Origin: Dankookia rubra
Lineage (GTDB): Bacteria > Pseudomonadota > Alphaproteobacteria > Acetobacterales > Acetobacteraceae
Length of the DNA: 64,000 nucleotides
Reading direction: 5' to 3'
NCBI RefSeq assembly: GCF_004355005.1
Contig: NZ_SMSJ01000015.1
Span: forward strand, 1-64,000
Shown here: in pieces, positions 24,056-32,662 of the stretch
Numbering within the stretch: position 1 is the stretch's first letter
Layout of the letters: every line of letters begins with the position of its first letter
Made by a program: the position numbers and the translations under genes
The notes under the pieces: model-generated
What the model was told of the DNA's origin: nothing
Database searches by the model: none
The model's input: only the letters and a program-made list of their open reading frames with translations

Positions 24056-25351
24056 ATGAACGCGATACCCCCGAACCACATGCTCGAGGCGACCCGCCTC
24101 ACCCGCGAAGGCAAGCTGACCGAAGCCTCCGCGCTGCTGCAGCGCCTGTTCCGTGGCGAGGCGCCGGACGACAGCGCGGCCACCGGGCCGCAGGACACCA
24201 CGGCACCGGCGGCCGGGCGCCAGCCCCGCATGTTCGACGTCGATCCCGAGACGGGCGAGGCGTCGGGTCCCGCGCCCGCTCCGGACCTCCGCAAGGCAAC
24301 AGCCGGGCGCTGGCCCAGCGGTGGCCTGGGCGCGGCCACGATGCCGCAGCCGCGGCAGATGCCGGAGGCGCTGCGTGGCTTCCTCGACCAGATCGGCCAA
24401 GGCGGCCTGGCGGAGGGCCTCGGCGGACTGGCGCAGGGTCCGGTGGCGCGCGCGGCCGGGCCGTTGCCGGACGGCGCCCAGTTCGTGGCCGGCAGCTTCG
24501 CCAACGACGCCGGAAGCCGTGGCTACAAGCTCTACATACCCGGCCGCCATCGCGGCCAGCCGGTGCCACTGGTCGTCATGCTGCACGGCTGCACCCAGTC
24601 GCCCGACGACTTCGCCGCCGGCACGCGGATGAACGCGCTGGCCGAGGAGCATGGCTGCCTGGTCGTCTATCCCGGCCAGACCCAGGCCGCCAATGCGCAG
24701 AAATGCTGGAACTGGTTCAGCCCCGGCGACCAGCGGCGCGACCTGGGCGAGCCCGCGCTGATCGCCGGCATCACCCGCCAGGTCATGCGCGACCACGCGG
24801 TCGATCCGCGGCGGGTCTATGTCGCCGGGCTGTCCGCCGGCGGTGCGGCGGCCGCGATCATGGGGCAGGCCTATCCCGAGCTCTACGCCGCGGTGGGCGT
24901 GCATTCCGGGCTGGCCTGCGGCGCGGCGCGCGACATGCCCTCGGCCTTCGCCGCCATGCGGCAGGGCGCCCCGGCGGCGCAGCAGGCACATCGCGGCGTG
25001 ACCCCCGACGACCACCGGCGGATCGTGCCGACCATCGTGTTCCATGCCGACAAGGACCATACGGTGAACCCGCGCAACGCCGACCAGGTCATCGCCCAGT
25101 CCGCCGCATCCGGCGACCTTCGGACCGAAGTGCTGCGCGGGCAGGTGCAGGGGGGCCACCGTTACACCCGCACCCTGCACACCGACGCCGGCGGCAAGCC
25201 GGTGCTCGAGCAATGGCTGGTGCACGGCGGCGGGCATGCCTGGTCCGGCGGCAGCCCCGCCGGGTCCTATACCGACCCGCGCGGCCCCGATGCGTCGCGC
25301 GAGATGCTCCGCTTCTTCCTGGAGCACCCGCAGGCCGGCAAGGGCGCGTGA
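24056..25351 (+). CDS. PHB-depolymerase-family esterase with N-terminal extension
   Basis: The 431-residue product has a 140-residue N-terminal region rich in Ala, Pro and Gly (starting LEATRLTREGKLTEASALLQRLF, resembling a helical repeat), then an alpha/beta-hydrolase of the esterase PHB depolymerase family: MLHGCTQ at 175-181, catalytic serine 260 in AGLSAGG, aspartate in HADKDHTVNP (about 338) and histidine in GGGHAWSGG (about 399). No signal peptide is visible. This long form with the extension is typical of intracellular-looking homologues in Rhodospirillales and Rhizobiales. It follows the RHH regulator. Confidence 0.85.
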   Translation: MNAIPPNHMLEATRLTREGKLTEASALLQRLFRGEAPDDSAATGPQDTTAPAAGRQPRMFDVDPETGEASGPAPAPDLRKATAGRWPSGGLGAATMPQPRQMPEALRGFLDQIGQGGLAEGLGGLAQGPVARAAGPLPDGAQFVAGSFANDAGSRGYKLYIPGRHRGQPVPLVVMLHGCTQSPDDFAAGTRMNALAEEHGCLVVYPGQTQAANAQKCWNWFSPGDQRRDLGEPALIAGITRQVMRDHAVDPRRVYVAGLSAGGAAAAIMGQAYPELYAAVGVHSGLACGAARDMPSAFAAMRQGAPAAQQAHRGVTPDDHRRIVPTIVFHADKDHTVNPRNADQVIAQSAASGDLRTEVLRGQVQGGHRYTRTLHTDAGGKPVLEQWLVHGGGHAWSGGSPAGSYTDPRGPDASREMLRFFLEHPQAGKGA

Positions 25352-25543
25352 GCGTGCCGGCGCGGTCGCAGGTCGTCCCGCCGGGACGGCGTCCGCGTCG
25401 ACGCACCGCGCGCCAAGGACCGCAGGAAGGCAATCCCCTGCCCAGGCCGGGGACCGCCCGCTCCAGGACCGGCAGCCACGGCCATGACCGTGCCGCCGGG
25501 GCCGGCCCTGCGGCGTTCTGAAGCCCATCCCCTTGAGGTCCCC

Positions 25544-25930
25544 ATGATCCGCCACCCGACCCTCGACGCATCCGCGGCGCCGCGCGCCGCACCGAACCTG
25601 CGGTCCCCTGCCCGGCTGGAAATCATCGCCGACCTGCTCGACAGCCGCTGGCGCATCCCCGGCACCGGCATCCGCTTCGGGGCGGACGCGCTCCTCAGCC
25701 TGCTGCCCGGCCTGGGGCCGGTCGTGTCCACGGTGCTCTCCGGCTACCTGATCTGGGAGGCCCGCCGGCTCGGCGTCTCGACCGGGACGGTGCTGCGCAT
25801 GGTCGGCAACGTGGGGCTGGACGGGTTGATCAGCGCGGTACCGGTGGCCGGTGCGGTCGGCGACGTCTTCTTCCGCGCCAATCGGCGCAACATGGCCCTG
25901 CTCCGGCGGCATCTCGCCCGGCCGGCGTGA
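25544..25930 (+). CDS. DUF4112 membrane-associated protein
   Basis: The 128-residue product matches the DUF4112 pattern: LADLLDSRWRIPGTGIRFGADAL (read here with I before ADLL), LLSLLPGLGPVVSTVLSGYLIWEA, and NVGLDGLISAVPVAGAVGDVFF ending in a basic tail. Two hydrophobic segments suggest it sits in the membrane. Function is unknown in the family. The ATG at 25544 follows TTGAGGTCCCC. It is the last clear gene of the esterase group. Confidence 0.8.
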   Translation: MIRHPTLDASAAPRAAPNLRSPARLEIIADLLDSRWRIPGTGIRFGADALLSLLPGLGPVVSTVLSGYLIWEARRLGVSTGTVLRMVGNVGLDGLISAVPVAGAVGDVFFRANRRNMALLRRHLARPA

Positions 25931-25978
25931 GGACGCGCGACGGCAGGCCCGGGCCGGGCGGCCTTCCGGACTCGCGGC

Positions 25979-26236
25979 ATGACCGTCCTGGAGATCGCCC
26001 GCCTGGGCCGCTCGTCCTGCGCGGACGCTGCCCGCCCGTCGCCGGTCCCGGCGCGCCGGAGATCCGCCGCCCGGTGCGCGGCGCCCTCGAGACGCTGGCG
26101 GACGCGCCCGGGGCGGGCCTCGCCGTGCCGCAGGTCCATCTCCCGTTGCGGCTCTCCGTCTTCCGCATGCGGCTTCACGGGAATGCCGGGCGATGCCGTC
26201 ATCGGCAATACGCCGATGGTCGAGCCGGCCGGGGCT
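25979..26236 (+). pseudogene. def: Decayed peptide deformylase, 5' part
   Basis: The ATG frame starts MTVLEIARLG like a deformylase, then homology moves to another frame: PVLRGRCPPVAGPGAPEIRRPVRGALETLADAPGAGLAVPQVHLPLRLSV read in pieces matches the def N-terminal region with the GAGLAAPQ motif (here GAGLAVPQ). Further on the first frame resumes with VIGNTPMVEPAG, recalling the VLVNPxVEPL strand. The EGCLS and HEDHL metal-site motifs are absent; the gene stops at the cupin 3' end. Two frame changes and truncation make it a remnant. Confidence 0.6.
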
Positions 26237-26701
26237 TCAGCCGATCGGCGGGCCCAGCACTTCGATGCCGTTCTCGGCGCAGATCTGCGCCAGCCGGGCC
26301 TGCATCTCCGGGGTCGGCTCCTGCGGCTCGGGCAGGCTATCCGACGGCGCCACGACCGAGGCTGCGCGCAGCATGGCCTCGAACCCGCCCGTGCTGACGA
26401 TGAGGACGCGCGCGCCGCCTGGCGACAGGACCTTGAACCCGTGCGGGATGCCCCGGGCGAGGTGAACCACATCCCCCGCCTTGGCATGCAGGATACGCTC
26501 CGCCTGCTTGCAGCGGATCTCGCCGTCCAGCAGGTAGAAGGTCTCGTCTTCATCATGGTGCACGTGATAGGGCGGCCCGAAGCCGGCCGGCATTCTATGC
26601 TCCGTGATCGAGAAGCCGCCTTTATGCTCTGCCCTGGCGAGATGCACGGTGACATGGCCATTCATGAACCAGAGGCTTCTGGCTTCCGCGGTTCGGGACA
26701 T
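26237..26701 (-). CDS. Cupin-domain protein
   Basis: The 154-residue product has a single conserved beta-barrel cupin: motif 1 in PYHVHHDEDETFYLLDGEI with two histidines and a glutamate, motif 2 in AGDVVHLARGIPHGFKV with a histidine, giving a plausible mononuclear metal site. It may be an enzyme or a small-molecule binder; no substrate is apparent. The ATG at 26701 is chosen over two earlier ones because of the GGGGGAAAGAAAG stretch before it. It converges with the deformylase remnant. Confidence 0.8.
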   Translation of the reverse strand: MSRTAEARSLWFMNGHVTVHLARAEHKGGFSITEHRMPAGFGPPYHVHHDEDETFYLLDGEIRCKQAERILHAKAGDVVHLARGIPHGFKVLSPGGARVLIVSTGGFEAMLRAASVVAPSDSLPEPQEPTPEMQARLAQICAENGIEVLGPPIG

Positions 26702-27387
26702 GGCTTTCTTTCCCCCAGTTGGCACGTCAGCCGCCATCAGCGCCGGAAGCCTATTCCATCTTCCGTCGTCGGCAAAATGTCGCCGTCTCGCGGGGCCAGT
26801 CCCGCCGCCGGCCCTGTCGGCACGTGCGGCGCGCAGGACGCGGAGCGTGCGCCACACGGCCCGGCCATGTGCGCCCTCGCCCTGGGGTTGCCATCACCGC
26901 ATCCTGGCCTGCCTTCCGGATAAGGCGAGGCCCTGGGCGGAGGGCGCGGATCCGTGGGCAAATCCGGCCGGATCGCGTCCGGCACGGGCCAGTTCGATCC
27001 CCTGGTGCCGGACCGCCGGCGCCCAAGGCCGGATGGGTTCTGGGCATCGGGGGACGCCTCACGCGGAAGCTTCGTTGATGTTCACCGGGACGGCGCAAAC
27101 CCATGGTGGCCCGACCCGATGCACGCGGCGGCTTTTCTTGCGCCGGCGACTCCGCTCAGGACAGCAGGCTAGCCTTGCGGACCCGGCATCTGGATTGCCT
27201 CGGCGATTTCCTCGGCGCGATCGGATCGCCGTGCCAGTCGGGTTGTCACTGGCTGCGTCGCTGATCGGCGTTGGGCAAGGCCGCCCGGAATGATCTGGCT
27301 GCCCTGCAGGTGTTCTCCCGCAACCGGAGCGTTACCGCTTGGGATCCGTGGGACAACCAGCGGCACGGTGACAAGTCCACCGGCACC
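26702..27387. other. Long intergenic stretch, no supported gene
   Basis: The left part should hold the cupin promoter. Several open frames cross the region on both strands, rich in Arg and Pro, without motifs or ribosome-binding sites. A less GC-rich part near 27170-27370 follows; a minus-strand frame there (65 codons) is not convincing. Confidence 0.35.
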
Positions 27388-27765
27388 TCACAGCGGCACC
27401 ATGCGCCCGACCCGGCGGCCGCCGAAGACATGGACGTGGAAATGCGGCACTTCCTGGCCGCCGTCCTGGCCCATGTTGGACAGGATGCGGTAGCCCGTCG
27501 CCTCCAGCCCCTGCCCCTTCGCCACCGCCGAGACCATCCGCCAGAAACCGGCGATCGCGGCATCCCCGGCGCCGGCATGGAAGTCGGCGGCGCTGACCCA
27601 GCGGCCCTTCGGGATCACCAGCACATGCACCGGCGTTTGCGGCGCGATGTCGTGGAAGGCGAGGGCGTGCTCGTCCTCGGCGATCCGCTTGCAGGGGATT
27701 TCGCCGCGCAGGATGCGGGCGAAGATATTGGCGTCGTCGTAGGGCGGCAGGCCGGTGACGGACAT
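27388..27765 (-). CDS. HIT-family nucleotide-binding protein
   Basis: The 125-residue product is a histidine-triad hydrolase: N-terminal YDDANIFARILRGEIPCKRIAEDE, HVLVIPKGRW, and the catalytic HFHVHVFGG triad near the C-terminus. Such HinT-like proteins cleave AMP-linked phosphoramidates. In alphaproteobacteria the gene often follows hisE, as here, across a 163-base gap that contains a copy of the intergenic repeat. ATG 27765 fits the family start. Confidence 0.92.
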   Translation of the reverse strand: MSVTGLPPYDDANIFARILRGEIPCKRIAEDEHALAFHDIAPQTPVHVLVIPKGRWVSAADFHAGAGDAAIAGFWRMVSAVAKGQGLEATGYRILSNMGQDGGQEVPHFHVHVFGGRRVGRMVPL

Positions 27766-27800
27766 GTCGGTGGGTCCCTCGGTGGTGGCAGCAAGGCAGG

Positions 27801-27925
27801 GCCGGGGAGGAAACGGCATTCCCTCGCCAGGTCCCTCCCTTCCTTTCCCTGGGCCGGCGCTCGCCACGCGGTGGCTGCCGGACTCGGAGAAACAGATGGG
27901 GATCCGGGGGAACGCCTTCCCCCGG
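27801..27925. repeat. Multi-hairpin intergenic repeat, copy A
   Basis: The copy lies between hisE (stop at 27929) and the HIT gene. It starts GCCGGGGAGGAAACGG, has the shared core GGGCCGGCGCTCGCCACGCG and GGACTCGGAGAAACAGATGG, and ends in a perfect 9-bp hairpin, CCGGGGGAA-CGCC-TTCCCCCGG, 4 bases from the hisE stop. It has the same orientation as copy C and is inverted relative to B and D. The end hairpin may terminate hisE transcripts. Confidence 0.7.
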
Positions 27926-27928
27926 CCT

Positions 27929-28513
27929 TCACGGCAGCTTGGTCGTCCGCGCCGCCCGCACGATCCCCTTGGGCCGCGCCGCCTTCTCGGCGATGCCGCT
28001 GATCCCCTCCCGCCGGCGCAGCTCGGCCCAGACCTCCTCCGGCCGGATGCCGGCATCCACCCAGACCACCAGCAGGTGGTAGAGCACGTCGGCACTCTCG
28101 AGGATCGTCTCGGCGCGGTTGCCCTGCACCGCCTCGATCACGCATTCCACCGCTTCCTCGCCCAGCTTCTGGGCGACCTTGGCGGTGCCGCGCGCCAGCA
28201 GCCGGGCGGAATGGCTGGCTTCCACGTCGCCCGCCGCGCGACGGTTCTCCACCGTCTGCCAGAGCCGGTCGAGCACCGTGGCGTCGCCGCCGGTCACCGC
28301 CAGGTCCAGCGGCAGCAGGTGCCGTGCTTCCGCCTTGCGGACCGCCCTGGGTGGCTTCTTCGCCTTGGCCGCGACATTGGCCGGCAGCGGCAGCAGGGCG
28401 CGCTTCTTGGCCGGCTTCTTCTTCGCCTTGGTCGGCGCGCCGGCGGCCAGCGGCAGCGCGACGCGCGCCTTGGTCAGCTTCTTCTTCGCCGTCTTGGTGG
28501 TGTCCTTGCCCAT
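27929..28513 (-). CDS. hisE: Phosphoribosyl-ATP pyrophosphatase with Lys/Ala-rich N-terminal extension
   Basis: The 194-residue product hydrolyses phosphoribosyl-ATP, step 2 of histidine synthesis. The HisE domain is residues about 76-180 ([41 protein letters not shown] with the metal-binding acidic residues). Before it is an unusual 75-residue extension with many lysines and three repeats of an LPL-centred unit ([24 protein letters not shown]). Typical HisE is about 105-110 residues. The start directly abuts the hisF stop, so the extension's ATG is well placed. Confidence 0.88.
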   Translation of the reverse strand: MGKDTTKTAKKKLTKARVALPLAAGAPTKAKKKPAKKRALLPLPANVAAKAKKPPRAVRKAEARHLLPLDLAVTGGDATVLDRLWQTVENRRAAGDVEASHSARLLARGTAKVAQKLGEEAVECVIEAVQGNRAETILESADVLYHLLVVWVDAGIRPEEVWAELRRREGISGIAEKAARPKGIVRAARTTKLP

Positions 28514-29284
28514 TCAGGCAGCCTCCGCGAGGGGGCGCACCGGCAGGCCGGCGGCGGCCAGCGCCGCCTTGGCATCCGCGATGCGGTACTCCCCGTAGTG
28601 AAAGACGCTGGCCGCGAGCAGGCCGCTGGCGCCGGCCAGGGCGCCCTCGACGAAATGCCCGACCGTGCCGACCCCGCCCGAGGCGACCAGCGGCAGGTTC
28701 ACCCGGGACCGGATCGCCCGCAGCAGGTCGAGGTCGAAGCCCGACTTGGTGCCGTCCCGGTCCATCGAGGTCACCAGCAGCTCGCCCGCCCCGGCTGCGG
28801 CCATGCGGTCCGCCCAGCCGACGGCGTCGATCCCGGTCCCGCGGCGGCCGCCATGGGTGAAGACCTCCCACCGCCCCTCGGCGACGCGGCGGGCATCGAT
28901 CGCGACGACGATCGCCTGGCTGCCGAAGGCCTCCGCCGCGCGGGTGACCAGCCCGGGCTCGGCCACCGCGGCGCTGTTGATGCTGCACTTGTCGGCGCCG
29001 GCCAGCAGCAGGCGGCGGACGTCCTCCACCGAGCGCACGCCGCCGCCGACGGTCAGCGGGATGAAGACCTCGGCCGCGGTGCGGGAGACCACGTCATACA
29101 TGGTGTCGCGGTTCTCGTGCGTCGCGCCGATGTCGAGGAAGGTGACCTCGTCCGCGCCCTCCCGGTCGTAGGCCCGGGCCTGTTCCACCGGGTCGCCGGC
29201 ATCGCGGAGCGAGACGAAGTTCACGCCCTTCACGACGCGGCCGTCCTTCACGTCGAGGCAGGGGATGACGCGGAGTGCGAGCAC
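28514..29284 (-). CDS. hisF: Imidazole glycerol phosphate synthase cyclase subunit HisF
   Basis: The 256-residue TIM barrel makes imidazole glycerol phosphate and AICAR from PRFAR using ammonia from HisH. Catalytic Asp11 ([15 protein letters not shown]) and the second aspartate in VVVAIDARR (about 131) are present, with the phosphate-binding TVGGGVRS and ASGGVGT loops. It is cotranscribed with hisE. Its partner hisH lies 3.4 kb away, past an interruption of the cluster. Confidence 0.96.
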   Translation of the reverse strand: MLALRVIPCLDVKDGRVVKGVNFVSLRDAGDPVEQARAYDREGADEVTFLDIGATHENRDTMYDVVSRTAAEVFIPLTVGGGVRSVEDVRRLLLAGADKCSINSAAVAEPGLVTRAAEAFGSQAIVVAIDARRVAEGRWEVFTHGGRRGTGIDAVGWADRMAAAGAGELLVTSMDRDGTKSGFDLDLLRAIRSRVNLPLVASGGVGTVGHFVEGALAGASGLLAASVFHYGEYRIADAKAALAAAGLPVRPLAEAA

Positions 29285-29658
29285 GGGTCCACCTGTGCAG
29301 GAATAGGGTGCGCCCAGCGGCGCGGGAGGTGCGCTTGCGGCGGAATGCGCCGGGGGTCAAGCACGGATCGGGGGATCGCGCCGGCCGCCGGAAAGGGCGG
29401 TCGCGACCGGGCGTCCGGGGCAGGTCACGTGGCATGAAGTCGGCTTTTCCAGGGTTGCACAATCCTGGGTTGCCGCAATGCCCCGACCGGCGCATCCCGC
29501 GCCGTCGGCGCCGAGCGCCGGCCGCCTTTCCTCGCGCTGCCGCCGGCCCATGCCGGCTTCGCCCGCGGCAATGCCGGTGCCTGGAGCATCCGGAACCCCT
29601 TCCATGCCGCTGGCGCCATAGTGTAGCGCCGCGCGGTCGCCTCCGGCGCTATGGCGGG
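29285..29658. other. Divergent intergenic region
   Basis: This lies between the hisF start (minus) and the flippase-like gene (plus) and must carry both promoters. Open frames extending upstream of the plus-strand gene show no homology and no ribosome-binding site. No riboswitch or attenuator is recognisable. Confidence 0.4.
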
Positions 29659-30672
29659 GTGGTGCAACGCAATATCCTCTCCCCGCCCCCCGCCGAGGCC
29701 GCCTCCCTGCCGCAGGACCGGGAGGCCGGCGCGCCGCCCCGGCTGGGCCGCGCCCTGGCGCGCACCGCGGCGACGCTGGCCGCCTTTCTCGCCGCCTGCG
29801 GCCTGGTGCTGTGGTTCGCGCGGGACAGCGATGCCGCCGCCGCCGCGGCGCTGCTCTCCCCGGTGACCATCGCCGCCTGCCTGGGCTTGTCCTTCTGCAA
29901 CTACCTGGCGCGCGGGGCGCGCTGGGTGGTGCTCGGCCGCGCCTTCGGCGTGGCGGCGCCGGCCCGCGCCCAATTGCTTTATTTCTTCGCCGGCTTCGCC
30001 CTGACCGTGACCCCGGGCAAGGTGGGGGAGGTGGTGCGGCTCTGGCTGCTCAACCGCCACCACGGCGTGCCCTATACCCGCAGCATGCCGCTGCTGGCCG
30101 GCGACCGGGTAATGGACATGGTGGCGATCTGCCTGCTCGCCCTGGCCGGTGCGGCGCTGACCAGCCAGTACGTCGCGGTGACCGCGGTGCTGGCGGTGGT
30201 CTGCGTCGCGCTGCTGGCGGCGCTGACCCATGCCGGGCTGCTGCTGCAGGTGGTGGACTGGGTGGAGCGCCGGGTGCGCCGGGCGCCGAAGCTGTTTGCC
30301 CGGGCGCGGGAGGTCTGCGCCACCCTGCCGGCGATCGGCCGGCCCGCGGTGCTCTGGCCGGCGCTCGGCCTTTCCCTGCTGGGCTGGCTGGCGGAATGCC
30401 TGGTGCTGATGCTGGTGCTGCATGCGCTGGGCACCGCGATGGGGCTCGGCGGCAGCATGCTGGTCTTCTGTCTCTCGGCCGTGGCCGGGGCGGTCTCGCT
30501 GATGCCGGGCGGCCTCGGGGCGGCGGATTTCAGCCTGCTCGGCCTGCTGCGGCTGGTCGAGGTGCCGGAGGCGGCGGCCATCGTCACCACCATCCTGGTG
30601 CGGCTCGCGACGCTGTGGTTCGCGGTGGTGCTGGGCTTCCTGACGCTGCCCTTCGCGCTGCGCCGGAGGTGA
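29659..30672 (+). CDS. Lysylphosphatidylglycerol synthase-like/UPF0104 membrane protein
   Basis: The 337-residue product has about eight membrane helices and the flippase-type domain found in MprF and AglD proteins: NYLARGARWVVLGRAFG, the conserved FFAGFALTVTPGKVGEVVRLWLL motif, and MPGGLGAADFSLLGLL near the end. There is no synthase domain, so it is a stand-alone putative lipid translocase. The GTG at 29659 is the best start available (a second GTG follows). It sits inside the his cluster on the opposite strand. Confidence 0.8.
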   Translation: MVQRNILSPPPAEAASLPQDREAGAPPRLGRALARTAATLAAFLAACGLVLWFARDSDAAAAAALLSPVTIAACLGLSFCNYLARGARWVVLGRAFGVAAPARAQLLYFFAGFALTVTPGKVGEVVRLWLLNRHHGVPYTRSMPLLAGDRVMDMVAICLLALAGAALTSQYVAVTAVLAVVCVALLAALTHAGLLLQVVDWVERRVRRAPKLFARAREVCATLPAIGRPAVLWPALGLSLLGWLAECLVLMLVLHALGTAMGLGGSMLVFCLSAVAGAVSLMPGGLGAADFSLLGLLRLVEVPEAAAIVTTILVRLATLWFAVVLGFLTLPFALRRR

Positions 30673-30677
30673 GGCAA

Positions 30678-30806
30678 GGCCAGGGCGGAAGTATCCTCCC
30701 TGGCCCTCCTCTGTTTCTCTGAGTCGGGACTCGCTGCGCGGTGGCTGCCCGACCCACAAAAGGGAAGGGTGGGGTTTGGGGAGGGAACACCTGTTTCCCT
30801 CCCCAA
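30678..30806. repeat. Multi-hairpin intergenic repeat, copy B
   Basis: The copy lies between the 3' ends of the flippase-like gene and the small secreted-protein gene. It has an end hairpin GGCCAGGGCGG/CCTCCCTGGCC, a TCTGTTTCTCTGAGTCGGG link, the core hairpin GTCGGG...CCCGAC, AAGGGAAGGGTGGGG and a perfect 12-bp hairpin TTGGGGAGGGAA-N7-TTCCCTCCCCAA at 30776-30806. It has the same orientation as copy D. The last hairpin, 8 bases beyond the minus-strand stop, is probably a terminator. Confidence 0.75.
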
Positions 30807-30813
30807 TCTTTTC

Positions 30814-31080
30814 CTACCAGCGCGGGCCCCAGCCATAGCCGCGCGGCGGCTCGTAGCGGCGCTCCTCCCGCATCCGGTGGCGCTGCCAGGCCCATTCGCG
30901 GGCCCGCCGGGCCTCGGCCCAGTTGCGGCGCGCCTCGTGCTCGCGCCAGCCCTGGTCATAGCCGTAGGCGGGGCGGCCGTAGCCCCGGCCGCCGCCACCC
31001 CAGCCATCATGGGCGGAAGCGGCGCCGGCAAGCAGCGGCAGGGAGGCAAGGGCGGCGAGAAACGCGGTCCTGATCTTCAT
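30814..31080 (-). CDS. Small secreted Gly/Arg/Tyr-rich protein
   Basis: The 88-residue product has a clear Sec signal peptide (MKIRTAFLAALASLPLLAG, cleavage after ASA) and a mature part of about 64 residues rich in Gly, Arg, Tyr and Trp (GWGGGGRGYGRPAYGYD, then an arginine/alanine helical stretch and PPRGYGWGPRW). No cysteine. Such proteins are often cell-envelope or RcnB-like components, but I can assign no function. An AGGAGGGTGCCGCC ribosome-binding stretch precedes ATG 31080. Confidence 0.75.
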   Translation of the reverse strand: MKIRTAFLAALASLPLLAGAASAHDGWGGGGRGYGRPAYGYDQGWREHEARRNWAEARRAREWAWQRHRMREERRYEPPRGYGWGPRW

Positions 31081-31183
31081 GGCGGCACCCTCCTGAGGAG
31101 CCAGGATCAGGAGGATGCCCATGCGGCGCGGCGGGGTCAGGGCCGCGGCATGGCGGCGCGAAGGCAGGGGGTGCCGAAGTGTT

Positions 31184-31921
31184 TCAGCGCGACGCGACCA
31201 GCGCCAGCGCCGCCGCCGGGTCGATCCGGCCGTCATAGAGCGCGCGGCCGATGATCACGCCCTCGATCCCCTCGGAGGCCACCGCGGCCAGCGAGGCCAG
31301 GTCGTTGAGCGAGGCGACGCCGCCCGAGGCGATCACCGGCAGCCGCACGGCGCGGGCCATGGCCAGCGTCGCTTCGAGGTTCACCCCGCCCAGCATGCCG
31401 TCGCGGTCGATGTCGGTGTAGATGATGGCCGCCGCCCCGGCATCCTCGAACCGCTTGCCGAGGTCGGTGGCCGGCACCGTGGACACCTCGGCCCAGCCCT
31501 CGGTCGCCACCAGCCCGCCGCGGGCATCGATGCCGACGGCGACGCGGCCGGGATAGGCGCGGCAGGCGGCGAAGGCGAAGTCCGGGTCCTTCACCGCGGC
31601 CGAGCCGAGGATGACGCGGCGCACCCCGCGTTCCAGCCAGGCCTCGACCGTTTCCATGTTGCGGATGCCGCCGCCGAGCTGGACCGGGACGCGCGGGATG
31701 GCGGCGATGATGGTCTCGACCGCGGCGGAATTGGCCGGGCGGCCGGCGAAGGCGCCGTCCAGGTCCACCACATGCACCCAGGGGAAGCCGATCGCGGCGA
31801 ATTTCCGCGCCTGCGCCCCCGGCTCGGCCGAATAAACCGTCGCCTGCGCCATGTCGCCGCGCTTGAGGCGCACGACCTGCCCGCCCTTGAGGTCGATGGC
31901 GGGATAGAGCGTCAATGCCAT
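31184..31921 (-). CDS. hisA: ProFAR isomerase HisA
   Basis: The 245-residue TIM barrel isomerises phosphoribosyl-formimino-AICAR-phosphate in histidine synthesis. Catalytic aspartates are in YPAIDLKGG (Asp10) and VGIDARGG (about 131), with the phosphate loops [12 protein letters not shown] and [10 protein letters not shown]. It is at the 3' end of the hisB-DUF2628-hisH-GNAT-hisA group; hisF-hisE lie 1.9 kb further on, past two unrelated genes. Confidence 0.95.
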   Translation of the reverse strand: MALTLYPAIDLKGGQVVRLKRGDMAQATVYSAEPGAQARKFAAIGFPWVHVVDLDGAFAGRPANSAAVETIIAAIPRVPVQLGGGIRNMETVEAWLERGVRRVILGSAAVKDPDFAFAACRAYPGRVAVGIDARGGLVATEGWAEVSTVPATDLGKRFEDAGAAAIIYTDIDRDGMLGGVNLEATLAMARAVRLPVIASGGVASLNDLASLAAVASEGIEGVIIGRALYDGRIDPAAALALVASR

Positions 31922-32053
31922 GTGACTATTGTCCCGATTCCGAAGCGCGCCGCCAGTGGCGGCGCCCTGCGGATCGCGCCCCTGGCCTGCGTTCTCAGTC
32001 GCCTGCCGGTCCGCGCCCCCCGCAGCGCGGCTGCGGGTATCGCGGTCAGGCCG

Positions 32054-32662
32054 TTAGCGACCCATCACCTTCCCGGTGCTGCGGCCGCGGCCGGGCTCCA
32101 GAAGCTTGAAGTAGTAGTGGCCGGCAACCGTCCGCCCATCGACGCGCGCATAGGCGGGGTGGGTGCCCCAGCGCTCATAGCCCAGGGCCTCGAACAGCGC
32201 GATGGCGGTGGACTGCGTCTCCCGCACGTCGAGGTTCACGACACGGTGGCCGAGCGAGGCGGCGCGCTCCTCCAGCCGGCGGATCAGCAGCCGGGCCAGG
32301 CCATGCCCGCGGGCATAGGGGGCGATGTAGGCGTGGGTAAGGGTGGCGCCGAAGGCCTGCGCCTCGTTGTTGCGGGGCGGGCGGACCAGCTGCGCGCTGC
32401 CGACCACCATGCCGTCCAGCTTGGCGATGAACAGCTCGCGTTCCGGCACCAGCAGCACGCCGCGGAAGTGGCGCTGCAGCGCGGCGCGGCCCTGCGGCTC
32501 GACCCAGCCGAAGCCGCCGCCCTCGATGATCGCGGCGTCGGTCGCCTCGCAGAGCTCGGCCATGTCGTGGTCGTCGAGCTCGGCCACCCGCTCGACCGAG
32601 AGCTCGGGCTGCGGCGGCAGGAGGGCTTCGGCCATGTCGGCCGGGCCGCGAGGGTTGCTCAT
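32054..32662 (-). CDS. GNAT-family N-acetyltransferase
   Basis: The 202-residue product has the GNAT fold with the acetyl-CoA pyrophosphate loop in APYARGHGLARLLIRRLEERA (an R/Q-x-x-G-x-G/A variant), preceded by VVGSAQLVRPP and followed by NLDVRETQSTAIALFEALGYERWG. The start ATG at 32662 overlaps the hisH stop in an ATGA, so it is translationally coupled to hisH. A role in histidine synthesis is not expected; its substrate is unknown. Confidence 0.85.
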   Translation of the reverse strand: MSNPRGPADMAEALLPPQPELSVERVAELDDHDMAELCEATDAAIIEGGGFGWVEPQGRAALQRHFRGVLLVPERELFIAKLDGMVVGSAQLVRPPRNNEAQAFGATLTHAYIAPYARGHGLARLLIRRLEERAASLGHRVVNLDVRETQSTAIALFEALGYERWGTHPAYARVDGRTVAGHYYFKLLEPGRGRSTGKVMGR

